The position numbers were made by a program, and so were the translations under genes. From Chloroflexota bacterium (GTDB taxonomy: Bacteria > Chloroflexota > Anaerolineae > Anaerolineales > UBA11579), in NCBI GenBank assembly GCA_016191875.1, contig JACPVG010000010.1, positions 31,466 through 95,465 of the forward strand: 64,000 nt of DNA, in the 5' to 3' direction. Below are positions 1 to 8,487 of this stretch, piece after piece; position 1 is the stretch's first letter, and every line of letters starts with the position of its first letter. The notes under the pieces were generated by a model that did no database searches, was not told the origin of the DNA, and saw only the letters and a list, made by a program, of their open reading frames with translations.

Positions 1-246
1 GTGCACCAGTATCCAGCCAGTCATCGGGCGGCCGGTGAGGTCGAAGACGCGGGTGTGAGGTGTCTTCAGCACGGCGTCCGTCTGTTCGGGGTCAATGCGC
101 AGGATGATCTCGTCGCCATGCACGCCGCAGGCCATGTTGCCGTTCAGCAGGAAGGCCAGCCCGCCGAACATCTTCTTCTCCGTCAGGCCGGGCAGGGGGC
201 CAATCTCCAGCCGGATGCGTTCCGCAAGTTCCTCATCGAATGCCAT
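1..246 (-). CDS. TfoX N-terminal domain protein, partial (runs off the window start)
   Basis: The minus strand is open from an ATG at 246 to base 1 with no stop, so only the first 82 residues are present. The N-terminus MAFDEELAERIR followed by TEKKMFGGLAFLLNGNM and a later FDLTGRPM motif is the usual pattern of the TfoX_N family, named after the Haemophilus competence regulator. Proteins with only this domain are widespread and mostly uncharacterised. The ATG at 246 is preferred over one at 252 because an AGGAG sits about 7 bases upstream of it. A TATAAT-like -10 box at 277-282 on the minus strand would drive it. It diverges from the hydrolase gene at 357. Family assignment is firm; a role in competence is not shown. 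Confidence 0.8.
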   Translation of the reverse strand, partial: MAFDEELAERIRLEIGPLPGLTEKKMFGGLAFLLNGNMACGVHGDEIILRIDPEQTDAVLKTPHTRVFDLTGRPMTGWILVH

Positions 247-343
247 TGCCATTCTCCTTTTGCCCGATTACACCGGATTATAGAGCCGGTTTCAAGACCG
301 CGCGGCCGGTTGTCAACCTGCGTTGCCTGCCGGGCGATTCTGG

Positions 344-349
344 TATAAG
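344..349 (+). promoter_or_regulatory. Putative -10 box (TATAAG), leaderless-type
   Basis: TATAAG ends 7 bp before the GTG start at 357 and there is no Shine-Dalgarno sequence between them, so transcription would begin at or next to the start codon. A TTGCCT at 323-328 is a possible -35 but the spacing is short (15 bp). Confidence 0.4.
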
Positions 350-356
350 GTTAGGC

Positions 357-1745
357 GTGGCTCATCGTCTGCTTTCTGCGCCGCTGCGCGGTCTGGTATG
401 GCTGGCCTTCGGGCTGGTGCTGCCGGGCCTGACGGTTCTCGGGCTGTGGGCCGGGCTGGCGGCGTTGCGTCCCCCGGCCGCGCCCGCGGCGGAGGCCCGG
501 GCGGGAGAGGCCGGAATCCCGCTTGCCCTTGCGCCCACGCCGCAACCGGCACTGTCCTTCCAGCCCGCCGGCGCGCCCGTGGGGTTGCCACCTGCCGAAG
601 AACTTCCGCCCCTGCCGGATATCCCCAACGCCTACTGCCTGCCCGCCGATTCGGAGCGCGCATACGCGCCTGTGCTGGCCGTGCCCGCCGCCGACCGCAT
701 TACGGTGGAACTGGATGGGCAGGCGCGGGAGGTCGGCTACATCGGCGTCGACATCAGCGGGCTGCGCCCGGAAGCCGCCGCGGCGGCCCTCTCGGTGAAC
801 CAGACCCTCGTGGGCCTGACGGTGCTGCTGGTGAGCGACCCGGCCGCCGCGCCGGAGGCGCGTTACGTCATCGCCGGGGAATTGTTCGTCAACTACCAGC
901 TGGTGGAATGGGGGCTGGCTCTGCCGCAGACCGGCACGGGCGCGGCCTGCGAGGGCTTCCTGCTGGCGGCCCAGGCCAACGCCCAGGCGGCGCGGGCCGG
1001 GCAGTGGGCGCCGGTGGACGTGCGCACCCCGCCGCAGGAGTGGCGGGTCGCGCCGGTGGTGCCGCAAATCAGCGAATACGCCCGCGCCGTGTATCTGGCC
1101 GGGCTGGCGGGGGGCAACGACCCGAACCGCTTTTCCATCCTGGGCGATTGCCAGAGCCTGTCGTGGCGGCTGTTCCAGCGGCTGGATTGGGATACCTACA
1201 TCGCGCCGCCAGAGGAAGCAACCCTGGAGCCGACCCGCCTGCAATTCCAGGGGTCGTTCTCGCGCCAGGGCGTGACCACCGCCAGCGGCGCGACGGTGGC
1301 CTCGATGTTCTCGGTGTACTGGGCCGACCCGGAAATCTGCGACCCGAACGAGACGCCCATCGCCTGTGAGCTGCGGGTGTACAACCCGAGCCTGATCGTC
1401 GTGAGCCTGGGCACGAACGAGACGATGCCGCCGGCGGAGTTCGAGACCTACCTGCGGCGCATCGTGGCCTTCGCGCTGGAGCGCAACGTTCTGCCCATCC
1501 TGGCGACCAAGGCCGACGAGACCACCTCCGGCCACCCGTACAACCAGGTCATCGCCCAGGTGGCCTACGACAACGACATCCCGCTGTGGAATTTCTGGGC
1601 GGCGGTGCAGGGCCTGCCCAACGGCGGCATCAAGCCGGACGACCCGCGCGGCATCCACCTGCTGCCGGAAGCCTACCCCATCAAGCGGCTGACGGGGTTG
1701 CAGGCGCTGCATGCGGTGCTGGAGGCGGCGCGAAGCGGGCAGTAG
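357..1745 (+). CDS. Membrane-anchored SNase-like / SGNH-hydrolase fusion protein
   Basis: The start is taken as GTG 357; the open frame extends further upstream but without coding character. The product is about 462 residues with an N-terminal membrane or signal segment at about 15-35 and a Pro/Ala-rich linker. A first domain at about 105-215 follows the staphylococcal-nuclease-like fold pattern: a VELDG strand, IGVD, an alanine-rich helix, GLTV, then FVNYQLVEWGLA and a GQW ending. The second half resembles an SGNH/GDSL hydrolase: a GDCQS block that would carry the nucleophile serine, a VVSLGTNE block, and a late HLLPEAY where the Asp-x-x-His block is expected. The SNase-like part lacks an obvious catalytic Arg/Glu set, so it may only bind. 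Function is inferred from folds. It is the last gene before a 329-bp gap. Confidence 0.65.
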   Translation: MAHRLLSAPLRGLVWLAFGLVLPGLTVLGLWAGLAALRPPAAPAAEARAGEAGIPLALAPTPQPALSFQPAGAPVGLPPAEELPPLPDIPNAYCLPADSERAYAPVLAVPAADRITVELDGQAREVGYIGVDISGLRPEAAAAALSVNQTLVGLTVLLVSDPAAAPEARYVIAGELFVNYQLVEWGLALPQTGTGAACEGFLLAAQANAQAARAGQWAPVDVRTPPQEWRVAPVVPQISEYARAVYLAGLAGGNDPNRFSILGDCQSLSWRLFQRLDWDTYIAPPEEATLEPTRLQFQGSFSRQGVTTASGATVASMFSVYWADPEICDPNETPIACELRVYNPSLIVVSLGTNETMPPAEFETYLRRIVAFALERNVLPILATKADETTSGHPYNQVIAQVAYDNDIPLWNFWAAVQGLPNGGIKPDDPRGIHLLPEAYPIKRLTGLQALHAVLEAARSGQ

Positions 1746-1947
1746 ATAGTGGGCAGCAGAAAGCGGAAAGCGGGAGGGAGTGGCCGTGAGGAAGCGGAAG
1801 AGCAAGGGGGCAGAAGGCCGGGGGCAAACGAGAAATGGCAGATAGCAAATTGCAAATTGCCAATGGCAGATGAAACGGGCAAGAGGAAGAGGTGAGGAGT
1901 CAATCAGGGTTCCGGCGTAAAAAGGTTGTAAAATCGCAGATTGCCGC
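1746..1947. other. Gene-free stretch with a purine-rich tract
   Basis: No plausible gene. About 1741-1895 is strikingly purine-rich on the plus strand, made of AGCGGAAAGCGGGAG-like units, and contains an AATTGC/AATTGCC tract at 1846-1865 that resembles tracts near 52430 and 59990. It looks like degenerate intergenic repeat DNA between the fusion hydrolase gene and the ABC operon promoter. Confidence 0.5.
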
Positions 1948-1976
1948 TTGACTTTGTTCGTGAAATTTTGTATAAA
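1948..1976 (+). promoter_or_regulatory. Sigma-70-type promoter of the ABC export operon
   Basis: TTGACT (1948-1953), a 17-bp spacer and TATAAA (1971-1976) form a near-consensus promoter. The predicted start point is about 1983, giving a leader of about 90 nt before the ATG at 2075. The leader contains a terminator-like hairpin. Confidence 0.75.
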
Positions 1977-1995
1977 CTAATGCGGCCGTGCATCC

Positions 1996-2033
1996 AAAAA
2001 GCCAGTGACCGAAACCGGGCGCTGGGCTTTTTC
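1996..2033 (+). terminator. Terminator-like hairpin in the ABC operon leader (possible attenuator)
   Basis: AAAAAGCCAGTG at 1996-2007 can pair imperfectly with CGCTGGGCTTTTT at 2020-2032 and the distal arm ends in a T run. It lies downstream of the promoter at 1948-1976 and upstream of the ATG at 2075. If real it would act on the operon's own leader transcript. Confidence 0.45.
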
Positions 2034-2074
2034 TTGTCACCGTCCCGAATCCCATCCCACAAAAAGGAGAGTGC

Positions 2075-3007
2075 ATGATCAAAGTCAAGGCGCTCACCAA
2101 GGATTACGGCGCCAGGCGGGCCATCGAGGATATCAGTTTCCATGCCGACAAAGGCGAGATCGTCGGTTTCCTCGGCCCGAATGGCGCCGGCAAGACCACC
2201 ACCATGCGCATCCTCACCGGCTATATGCCGCCCACCGAGGGTACGGCCATCGTCGCCGGGCATGACGTGCTGGAAGAGTCGCTGGAAGTCCGCCGCCGGG
2301 TGGGCTACCTGCCGGAGAGCGTGCCGCTCTACCCGGACATGACCGTGTTCGAATACCTCAAGTTCATGGGCGACCTGCACGAGGTGGAAAACGTGGAGGA
2401 ACGCGCCGACGCGGTGCTGGAGCAGGTGCAGATGACCGACCGCGCCGATAACTACATCCAGTATCTTTCCAAAGGCATGCGCCAGCGAGTGGGCCTGGCC
2501 CAGGCGCTGATCCACGAACCGGAAGTGCTCATCCTGGATGAGCCGACCATCGGCCTCGACCCGGCGCAGATCCGCGAGGTGCGCGCCCTTATAAAGGAAA
2601 TCGGCAGGAAGCGCACGGTGCTGCTTTCCACCCACATCCTGGCCGAAGCCCAGGCCATCTGCGACCGGGTGCTGATCATCAACAAGGGCCGCATCGTGGC
2701 CGAAGACAGCCCGCAGAACCTGGAGGCCCGGCTGGCGGGCGGCGGCCGCCTGAGCCTGAAAGTGAAGGCCAAGGCCAAGAGCCTCATCCCGGCGCTCAAA
2801 GCCCTTAAGGGTGTCACCGGGGTGGAACTGGACGAGGAAGGCGCGTTGCTCATCGAGACCAGGGCCGGGGCCGAAGTGCGGCCGGAAGTGGCCCGCACCG
2901 TGGTGGCCGAGAACTGCGACCTGCTGGAACTGCGCCAGCACGGCATGAGCCTGGAAGACATCTTCCTGCAGTTGACCGCCGAAACCGGCGAAGGGGAGGC
3001 CCTATGA
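2075..3007 (+). CDS. ABC transporter ATP-binding protein (GldA-like)
   Basis: A 310-residue ATPase that would power the permease encoded next to it. Walker A GPNGAGKTT lies at 34-42, the signature region YLSKGMRQRVGLAQAL at about 129-145, Walker B VLILDEPT at about 150-157 and a switch-region LSTHIL at about 184-189. The C-terminal 80 residues after the nucleotide-binding core match the GldA/CcmA-type ATPases of ABC-2 exporters. The start is supported by an AAGGAG upstream of the ATG. The stop overlaps the permease start by 4 bp (ATGA), so the genes are translationally coupled. The substrate is unknown; in Bacteroidetes the related gldA-F-G genes are needed for gliding, but that should not be assumed here. 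Confidence 0.93.
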   Translation: MIKVKALTKDYGARRAIEDISFHADKGEIVGFLGPNGAGKTTTMRILTGYMPPTEGTAIVAGHDVLEESLEVRRRVGYLPESVPLYPDMTVFEYLKFMGDLHEVENVEERADAVLEQVQMTDRADNYIQYLSKGMRQRVGLAQALIHEPEVLILDEPTIGLDPAQIREVRALIKEIGRKRTVLLSTHILAEAQAICDRVLIINKGRIVAEDSPQNLEARLAGGGRLSLKVKAKAKSLIPALKALKGVTGVELDEEGALLIETRAGAEVRPEVARTVVAENCDLLELRQHGMSLEDIFLQLTAETGEGEAL

Positions 3008-3744
3008 CCCTGCGCAACGTCTGGATCATCGCCCGCAAGGAATACAACAGTTACTTCAACACCCCGATCGCCTACGCCATGGCGGCGGTGCTGCTGTTCG
3101 CCATCGGCGTACTGTTCGCCGGGGATGTCTCGTATACCATGATCTTCCCGGATTTCGTGCCGGGACTGGAGCGCGTGGTGCAGATCGCCGTGGCGATGCT
3201 CATCTTCATCCTGCCGGCCATCACCATGCGCCTGCTCTCGGATGAGGCCCGCCAGGGCACCATCGAACTGCTGCTGACCGCGCCGGTGAACGATGGCGCG
3301 GTGGTGGTGGGCAAGTGGCTGGGCGCGGTGCTGTTCGTGCTCACGGTGCTTTCCACCACCCTCATCTACCCGATCATGCTCAACGGCATGGTGCAGCCCG
3401 GCCTGGACCGCGGCCTGCTGCTGGCGGGTTACCTGGCCCTGGTGCTCTTCACCATGACCTTCAGCGCCCTGGGCGTGGCGATCTCGGCCATGTTCGATAA
3501 CCTCGTGGCGACCTTCATCACCACCATCGCCGCCTTCGTGCTGTTCTGGTACTTCATCGGCATCCCCGGTTCGCTGGGGAGCGGGGCGGTGGCCGAGGTC
3601 AGCCGCTACATGTCGTTCATCCGATACTTTGAGGCCATGGTCGGCGGGGCAATCCAGCTGACCGGGCTGGTGTATTACTTCTCTGCGACGGCCTTCTTCC
3701 TTATACTGGCGACGGTCATCCTGCAGAGCCGGAGGTGGCGCTGA
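3004..3744 (+). CDS. ABC-2 type permease (GldF-like)
   Basis: A 246-residue integral membrane protein with about six hydrophobic segments and a short charged N-terminus (NVWIIARKEYNSYF) typical of ABC-2 permeases. Between the second and third segments it has the family feature MRLLSDEARQGTIELLLTAP, which contacts the ATPase. It overlaps the ATPase gene by 4 bp and is followed after 1 bp by the GldG-like gene, so all belong to one transcription unit. The size and gene order match GldF-type permeases. The exported substrate is unknown. Confidence 0.92.
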   Translation: MTLRNVWIIARKEYNSYFNTPIAYAMAAVLLFAIGVLFAGDVSYTMIFPDFVPGLERVVQIAVAMLIFILPAITMRLLSDEARQGTIELLLTAPVNDGAVVVGKWLGAVLFVLTVLSTTLIYPIMLNGMVQPGLDRGLLLAGYLALVLFTMTFSALGVAISAMFDNLVATFITTIAAFVLFWYFIGIPGSLGSGAVAEVSRYMSFIRYFEAMVGGAIQLTGLVYYFSATAFFLILATVILQSRRWR

Positions 3745-3745
3745 T

Positions 3746-5305
3746 ATGAACGCCGACAACAAACGCTACGCGCCGCTGGCTTTCTGGCTGGGCCTGACCG
3801 CCCTGCTGGTTGCAGGCGGGGTGTACTTCGTCTACCGCGAGCCGAACACGGCTTTCTACGTCACCCTGGCGCTGGGCGTCATCGGCCTGGCGGCCTGGGC
3901 CTACCTCGACCCGCAGCGCGCCCGGGCGGCTTTCAGCGGGCGCCAGGCGCGCTATGGCGGTAATGCCGCCCTGCTGGTGCTGGGCTTCCTGGGCATCTTT
4001 GTGGTGTTCAACTGGCTCATCAGCCAGAACGAGCAGCGCTGGGACCTGAGCGAAGACTCCACCAACACCCTCAGCGCCGAGACGCTGGCGCTGCTGGCAG
4101 AACTGGATGAGCCGGTGGCCATCACCGCCTACTACACCGCCCAGGCCGAGGCCAGCGCCGACAACGTCCGCAAACTGCTGGAGAACTACGCCTTCAGCAC
4201 GGATGGCCTGATCAGTTATGAATTCGTCGACCCGACCAACGACCCGGTCGGCGCGGCGGCCTACAGCATCACCCAGGACCGCACGCTGGTGCTGGTGCGC
4301 GGCGACCGGCATGAGATCGTCACGGTCGCCAGCGAGCAGGAACTCAGCGCCGCGCTGCTGCGGCTGGGGAGCCAATCGCTCCAGGTGTATTTCCTGACCG
4401 GCCATAATGAATTCAATCCCGACGCCACCAGCGACCCGACCTACCGCCAGGCTGCGACTGAATTGACGAGCCGCGGCTACTTAGTGGCCACCCTCAACCT
4501 GCTGGTGGAGGGCGCCATCCCGGAGGATGCCGCGCTGATCGTCATCGCCGGGCCGCTTGTGCCGCTCTCCAACAAAGAGATCAGCCTGTTGGAGGACTAC
4601 GTGGCGGCAGGCGGCGACATGGTGATCCTGCTCGAACCCACCATCCTGACCTCGGCCACGACCGCTGAAGACCCGCTGGCGCGCTATCTGGCCCAGGACT
4701 GGGGCCTGGTGCTGGGCGACGACGTGGTGGTGGACCGCCAGACGCAAAGCAACTTCCAGGCGGTGGCGGCGGCCTATGCCCAGCATCCCATCACCGACAA
4801 GATGAGCAACGTCGTCACCATCTACCCGACCGCCCGCAGCGTGCAGCTGGCCGAGGTCCTGCCGGAAGGCGTGACGGCGCAGGAACTCATCCTGACCGCG
4901 CCGTTCGATACGTCGTGGGCCGAGACCGATATGGAAGCCCTGCGCGCCCAGCAGCCCATCACGCCGGATGAGGATCAAGACATCCCCGGCCCGGTGGCTA
5001 TTGCCGTGGCGGCTGAGAACCTGACGACCGGGGCGCGGCTGGCCGTGTTCGGCGACGCCGATTTCGGTTCCGACCAGTTCTACAGCGTGCAGTTGAACGG
5101 CAAGATGTTCCTGAACGCGGTGGACTGGGCGGCCGAGCAGGAAGCCCTGATCAACGTCAGCGCGCCGCAGCCCACCGCGCGCTTCGTCCTGCCGCCTTTC
5201 CCGCAATATACCTATCTGGTGATCCTGATGGCGGTGATCGTCCTGCCGGGCATCTTCGTCGTATCCGGCCTGGTGGTGTTCTTCCAGCGCCGCAGGCGAG
5301 GCTAG
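3746..5305 (+). CDS. GldG-like ABC-associated membrane protein
   Basis: A 519-residue protein with N-terminal membrane segments (about 10-28, 38-55, 75-95), a large extracytoplasmic region and a C-terminal membrane helix at about 490-512 followed by FQRRRRG. The region after SEDSTNTLSAETLALLAELD and the later VYFLTGHNEFNP and VIAGP motifs are typical of the GldG / ABC-type uncharacterised transport family (DUF4350-like). It would form the non-ATPase partner of the permease. It starts 1 bp after the permease stop and is followed 8 bp later by the DUF4340 protein, a common neighbour. No enzymatic residues are evident. The family call is strong; the function is unknown. Confidence 0.88.
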   Translation: MNADNKRYAPLAFWLGLTALLVAGGVYFVYREPNTAFYVTLALGVIGLAAWAYLDPQRARAAFSGRQARYGGNAALLVLGFLGIFVVFNWLISQNEQRWDLSEDSTNTLSAETLALLAELDEPVAITAYYTAQAEASADNVRKLLENYAFSTDGLISYEFVDPTNDPVGAAAYSITQDRTLVLVRGDRHEIVTVASEQELSAALLRLGSQSLQVYFLTGHNEFNPDATSDPTYRQAATELTSRGYLVATLNLLVEGAIPEDAALIVIAGPLVPLSNKEISLLEDYVAAGGDMVILLEPTILTSATTAEDPLARYLAQDWGLVLGDDVVVDRQTQSNFQAVAAAYAQHPITDKMSNVVTIYPTARSVQLAEVLPEGVTAQELILTAPFDTSWAETDMEALRAQQPITPDEDQDIPGPVAIAVAAENLTTGARLAVFGDADFGSDQFYSVQLNGKMFLNAVDWAAEQEALINVSAPQPTARFVLPPFPQYTYLVILMAVIVLPGIFVVSGLVVFFQRRRRG

Positions 5306-5313
5306 AAAAACCG

Positions 5314-5994
5314 ATGGTTAAAAAAGAAACCTGGTACGTCCTGGCCGCGTTCGCGGTGTTGCTGGCGCTGGCGCTGCTCTTCCAGCGCCAGCAGGGCGAG
5401 GACCTGGCCACCGAGCCGCTGCCCACGGAACGGCCGGTCATCCTGGCGGTGGATGTGACCCAGATCACTGGCCTGCGAATCGAAGATTCGACCGGCGCGC
5501 ATATGGAACTCGCGCTGGCCGCTGACGGACAATGGGAATACCTTGAACCGCCAGCGCCGCCCGCCCGGGTGGACCAGTTCACGGTCTTGAGCGGCATCGG
5601 CACGCTGGGGCGGCTTACGGAACAGTCGTCGCTCTCGCCGCTCAACGACCTGGCTTCGGTGGGGCTGGATGCTCCCGCCTACACCATCACAATCTCGCTC
5701 GTGGACGGCACGCAGTTGACGCTTTACGTGGGCGACAAGACGTTCAACGGCGGGGCGTACTACGTGCGCCTGCCGGACGGCAACCCGCAGCTGGCGAACC
5801 TCTTCAGCATCGACGCGACGCTGGACCTTTTGCGCACCCCGCCGATCGCGCCGGCCGCGGCCACCGAGACCAGCGCCCCCACCGAAACCAGCGCGGCGAC
5901 CGAGCCCGTTGAACCGACGGAGACAATCGAAGCCGGCGCGGCGACCGAGACCGCTGAACCGGCAGAGACGATCGAAGCCACCGCAACACCTTAA
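5314..5994 (+). CDS. DUF4340 domain protein with Thr/Glu-rich tail
   Basis: A 226-residue protein with an N-terminal membrane anchor at about 6-20, a DUF4340-type region (PVILAVDVTQITGLRIED and the TLYVGDKTFNGGAYYVRLP segment) at about 40-175, and a low-complexity C-terminus from about residue 183 built of TETSAPTE, TEPVEPTE and AETAEPAE units. DUF4340 proteins regularly follow GldG-like genes and are thought to be part of the same export apparatus at the cell surface. This one is shorter than usual because the second half of the family domain is missing and the repeat tail takes its place. It is the last gene of the operon. Confidence 0.82.
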   Translation: MVKKETWYVLAAFAVLLALALLFQRQQGEDLATEPLPTERPVILAVDVTQITGLRIEDSTGAHMELALAADGQWEYLEPPAPPARVDQFTVLSGIGTLGRLTEQSSLSPLNDLASVGLDAPAYTITISLVDGTQLTLYVGDKTFNGGAYYVRLPDGNPQLANLFSIDATLDLLRTPPIAPAAATETSAPTETSAATEPVEPTETIEAGAATETAEPAETIEATATP

Positions 5995-6054
5995 AGGATT
6001 TTCCCGGAGGGCATGACGAATCGAGGTCGGTTTCGTTACAAGAGCTAGAGGCTG

Positions 6055-6083
6055 TTGCATTCGACCTTAAAACCATGTATGCT
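6055..6083 (+). promoter_or_regulatory. Promoter of the primary sigma factor gene
   Basis: TTGCAT (6055-6060), a 17-bp spacer and TATGCT (6078-6083). The start point would be near 6090, giving a leader of about 170 nt before the rpoD ATG. No riboswitch pattern was recognised in the leader. Confidence 0.65.
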
Positions 6084-6258
6084 GGTGATGTGAGCGGCCC
6101 CACTTGTGAGGCGGGTGAGGTCGCTCCATCTGGCGGTGATCGTTTGGTGCAGCAGCGAACGGAACCGCTGATTCTTAAGTAAGGTTATGGCCCGGCTGGC
6201 CGTCTGAGAGGGGCAGGCGGTTGTGCCGGAAAAATCAGGAAAAGGTGTGTCGAACTGA

Positions 6259-7506
6259 ATGAAAGTAATGAACGAGAAGATGCTTAACCAGTACGAAGAG
6301 CATGACGGCGAGGACTTCTCCCCGATCGCCCGGTTGATCGAACTGGGGCGCAAGAAGTCCTACGTCACGATTGACGATATCCTCAACTTCTTCCCGGAGG
6401 CCGAGCGCGACGTCGACCAGCTGGAAGAAGCGTTTGCCGCGCTCCTGGCGGCCGGTATCCCCTACGTCGACGACGACACCAACATCGAGCCTTCCGAAGA
6501 CGCCCTGACGGGCGAGATCGAAGAACTGGAAGAAGAGGAAGACAGCGGGCCGGACGGCACCGAGCTGGACGACGCCTATCTGGCGAACATCGACACCGAC
6601 GACATGATCGGCCTGTACCTCAAAGAGGTCGGCCGTGTGCCGCTGCTGACCGCCGAAGAAGAGGTGTACCTCGCCAAGCGCATCGAGAAGGGCCGCATCT
6701 CGCGCGAGACCCTGGCGCGCGACGGCTACGATCTGGAAGTGGACGAGCGCGAAGACCACCGCCACAACATCGAAGACGGCTGGGCGGCGCGCGAGCACCT
6801 CATCACCGCCAACTCGCGGCTGGTCATCAGCGTCGCCAAGAAATACATGGGCCGCGGCGTGCCGTTCCAGGACCTGATCCAGGAAGGCAACATCGGCCTG
6901 ATCCGCGCCGCCAAGAAGTTCGATTACCGGCGCGGCCACAAATTCAGCACCTACGCCACCTGGTGGATCCGCCAGGCGGTGACGCGCGCCATCGCCGACC
7001 AGGGCCGCACCATCCGCGTGCCAGTGCACATGGGCGACCAGATCAACAAACTGCTGCGGGTGCAGCACCAGCTCACCCAGCGGCTGGGGCGCGACCCCAG
7101 CGTGGAGGAACTGGCTGTGGCGCTGGACGTGCCGCCCAAGAAGGTCGAGAACATGATTCAGGTGGCGCGCCGCCCGCTTTCGCTGGAGACGCCCACCGAT
7201 GACGAGGAAGACTCGGTGCTGGGCGATTTCATCCAGGACCGCGAGGCGCCCGCCCCGGACGACACGGCGACCTACAACCTGCTCAAAGAGCACCTGGACG
7301 AGGTGCTGGCCTCGCTCCCGCCGCGCGAAGTGCGCATCCTGCAATTGCGCTACGGCCTGCTGGACGGCCAGGCGTATACGCTGGAGGAGGTCGGCCGCAA
7401 GATGGGCGTGACGCGCGAGCGCGTGCGCCAGATCGAGGCCCAGGCGTTGAGCCGCCTGCGTCATCCGGTCATCCGCCGCAAATTGCGCGAGTATCTGGGC
7501 GAGTAG
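6259..7506 (+). CDS. rpoD: RNA polymerase primary sigma factor (sigma-70 family, RpoD/SigA)
   Basis: A 415-residue sigma factor. Region 1.1-like sequence lies at about 10-70, then an acidic linker. Region 1.2 ([19 protein letters not shown]) is at about 117-135, region 2 with the [20 protein letters not shown] core and the [14 protein letters not shown] -10 recognition helix at about 190-255, region 3 at about 270-330, and region 4 with the [20 protein letters not shown] helix-turn-helix at about 373-393. The complete set of regions marks a primary or primary-like sigma factor. In-frame ATGs at 6268 and 6280 are alternative starts because the Shine-Dalgarno is weak. A strong terminator follows 13 bp after the stop. 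The last 60 bp are repeated in degenerate form at 9788-9847. Confidence 0.96.
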   Translation: MKVMNEKMLNQYEEHDGEDFSPIARLIELGRKKSYVTIDDILNFFPEAERDVDQLEEAFAALLAAGIPYVDDDTNIEPSEDALTGEIEELEEEEDSGPDGTELDDAYLANIDTDDMIGLYLKEVGRVPLLTAEEEVYLAKRIEKGRISRETLARDGYDLEVDEREDHRHNIEDGWAAREHLITANSRLVISVAKKYMGRGVPFQDLIQEGNIGLIRAAKKFDYRRGHKFSTYATWWIRQAVTRAIADQGRTIRVPVHMGDQINKLLRVQHQLTQRLGRDPSVEELAVALDVPPKKVENMIQVARRPLSLETPTDDEEDSVLGDFIQDREAPAPDDTATYNLLKEHLDEVLASLPPREVRILQLRYGLLDGQAYTLEEVGRKMGVTRERVRQIEAQALSRLRHPVIRRKLREYLGE

Positions 7507-7519
7507 AAACGAAATGCAG

Positions 7520-7558
7520 AGACCCCAAAGGTGCCAAAGACCTTTGGGGTCTTTCTTT
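7520..7558 (+). terminator. Rho-independent terminator of rpoD
   Basis: A perfect 13-bp stem, AGACCCCAAAGGT (7520-7532) with ACCTTTGGGGTCT (7540-7552), followed by a T-rich tail. A near copy lies at 9861-9898 at the same distance from a sigma-factor-like stop codon. Confidence 0.92.
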
Positions 7559-7581
7559 AGTTGGAAGCGTGCGTGCCCCGA

Positions 7582-7587
7582 TATAAT
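7582..7587 (+). promoter_or_regulatory. TATAAT box upstream of the cassette region
   Basis: A perfect -10 hexamer about 60 bp before the GTTAGGC core-like site and about 100 bp before the first island gene. The -35 is weak (AGTTGG at 17 bp or TTGGAA at 15 bp). It sits where a cassette promoter would be expected. Confidence 0.4.
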
Positions 7588-7599
7588 GTGGCGAGGTCG

Positions 7600-7630
7600 A
7601 TCTGCAGGCAGATTTGCCGCAAAGTTGCGG
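7600..7630 (+). repeat. Two adjacent mini-hairpins before the cassette core site
   Basis: ATCTGC-AG-GCAGAT (7600-7613) and CCGCAA-AG-TTGCGG (7617-7630) are two 6-bp stems with AG loops, 10 bp upstream of the GTTAGGC site. They could be part of a recombination site or transcript structure; role unknown. Confidence 0.35.
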
Positions 7631-7640
7631 TATATGCATA

Positions 7641-7647
7641 GTTAGGC
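7641..7647 (+). other. GTTAGGC, integron core-site-like (GTTRRRY)
   Basis: The heptamer fits the integron crossover consensus GTTRRRY exactly and lies 40 bp before the start of the first cassette-like gene. Seven bases occur often by chance; the argument rests on its position relative to the attC-like palindrome at 8482-8610. Confidence 0.4.
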
Positions 7648-7680
7648 CCCTATTTGAGCACTCATCCAGGAGGCTCACAT

Positions 7681-8487
7681 ATGACTTTGAAGAAAATGCT
7701 TGAGGACTATCCCCTGTATCGCAAATTCCAGACGGAGGTCCCAGAATCTCTTGACAATCTCCATATGCCAGCGATTCATGCGTTCTGTGAGAATGAGAAG
7801 TCATCGCAGACCTTCAATTCGGTGCGCGCATTCTACGAAAAGCAGCTAAGGGGCGACAATCAGCCTGCGAAGAATCAAGTGTTGCATGTGGAGTATGTTT
7901 GCACATCCTGCAAAGCCTACTCTCGACACTTTCTGATCCAGACCGATGTCGCAGGAAAATGGGTACTGAAGGCCGGTCAAGTTCCTCCATGGGATGTCTC
8001 CCTGGATCTAGTACTTGAGAAGTCTCTCGGCGACGCTTCGTCGTTTTACAAGAGGGCGCTAATATGTGAGTCGCAGGCTTATGGGATTGGCGCATTTGCT
8101 TATTATCGGCGCATCGTCGAAGAGATCATAGACTCCTTGCTGGAAGACATATCCGATCTCATTCCAATGGACGAGAGATCGATTTACCTTGAGGCTCTTG
8201 AGCAGGCTAAGAAAACAAGAGTTACGCAAGAAAAAATCGAGCTCGTAAGAGACTTGCTACCTTCCATCTTACGCCCGGATGGACACAACCCCTTAGCCGT
8301 CCTCCATGATACGCTGAGCCAAGGTATTCACCGCGAATCCGACGAAACCTGCATGGAGCTAGCGCAAACTACTCGAGAGGTCTTAGTGTTCTTGGTAAAT
8401 CAGGTTTCGGCCACAAAGCGAGCAGGTTCTTCTTTCACGGAAAGCATGCGAAAATTATTGGACCGTAAGAAGGACAAAGGGGCCTAA
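7681..8487 (+). CDS. Cassette-like hypothetical protein with HEPN/DUF4145-like features
   Basis: The start is ATG 7681, with an AGGAGG 8 bp upstream; the product is about 268 residues. A single CTSC pair at about 77-80 could be half of a metal site. A helical region, AFAYYRRIVEEIIDSLLEDI at about 140-160, resembles the first helix of HEPN/DUF4145-type domains, but the usual RxxxxH motif is not evident. No firm family. G+C is visibly lower than in the neighbours (roughly half), with different codon use, which suggests transfer. The stop codon TAA lies inside the GCCTAAC end of the attC-like palindrome, the usual position of a gene in an integron cassette. Confidence 0.72.
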   Translation: MTLKKMLEDYPLYRKFQTEVPESLDNLHMPAIHAFCENEKSSQTFNSVRAFYEKQLRGDNQPAKNQVLHVEYVCTSCKAYSRHFLIQTDVAGKWVLKAGQVPPWDVSLDLVLEKSLGDASSFYKRALICESQAYGIGAFAYYRRIVEEIIDSLLEDISDLIPMDERSIYLEALEQAKKTRVTQEKIELVRDLLPSILRPDGHNPLAVLHDTLSQGIHRESDETCMELAQTTREVLVFLVNQVSATKRAGSSFTESMRKLLDRKKDKGA

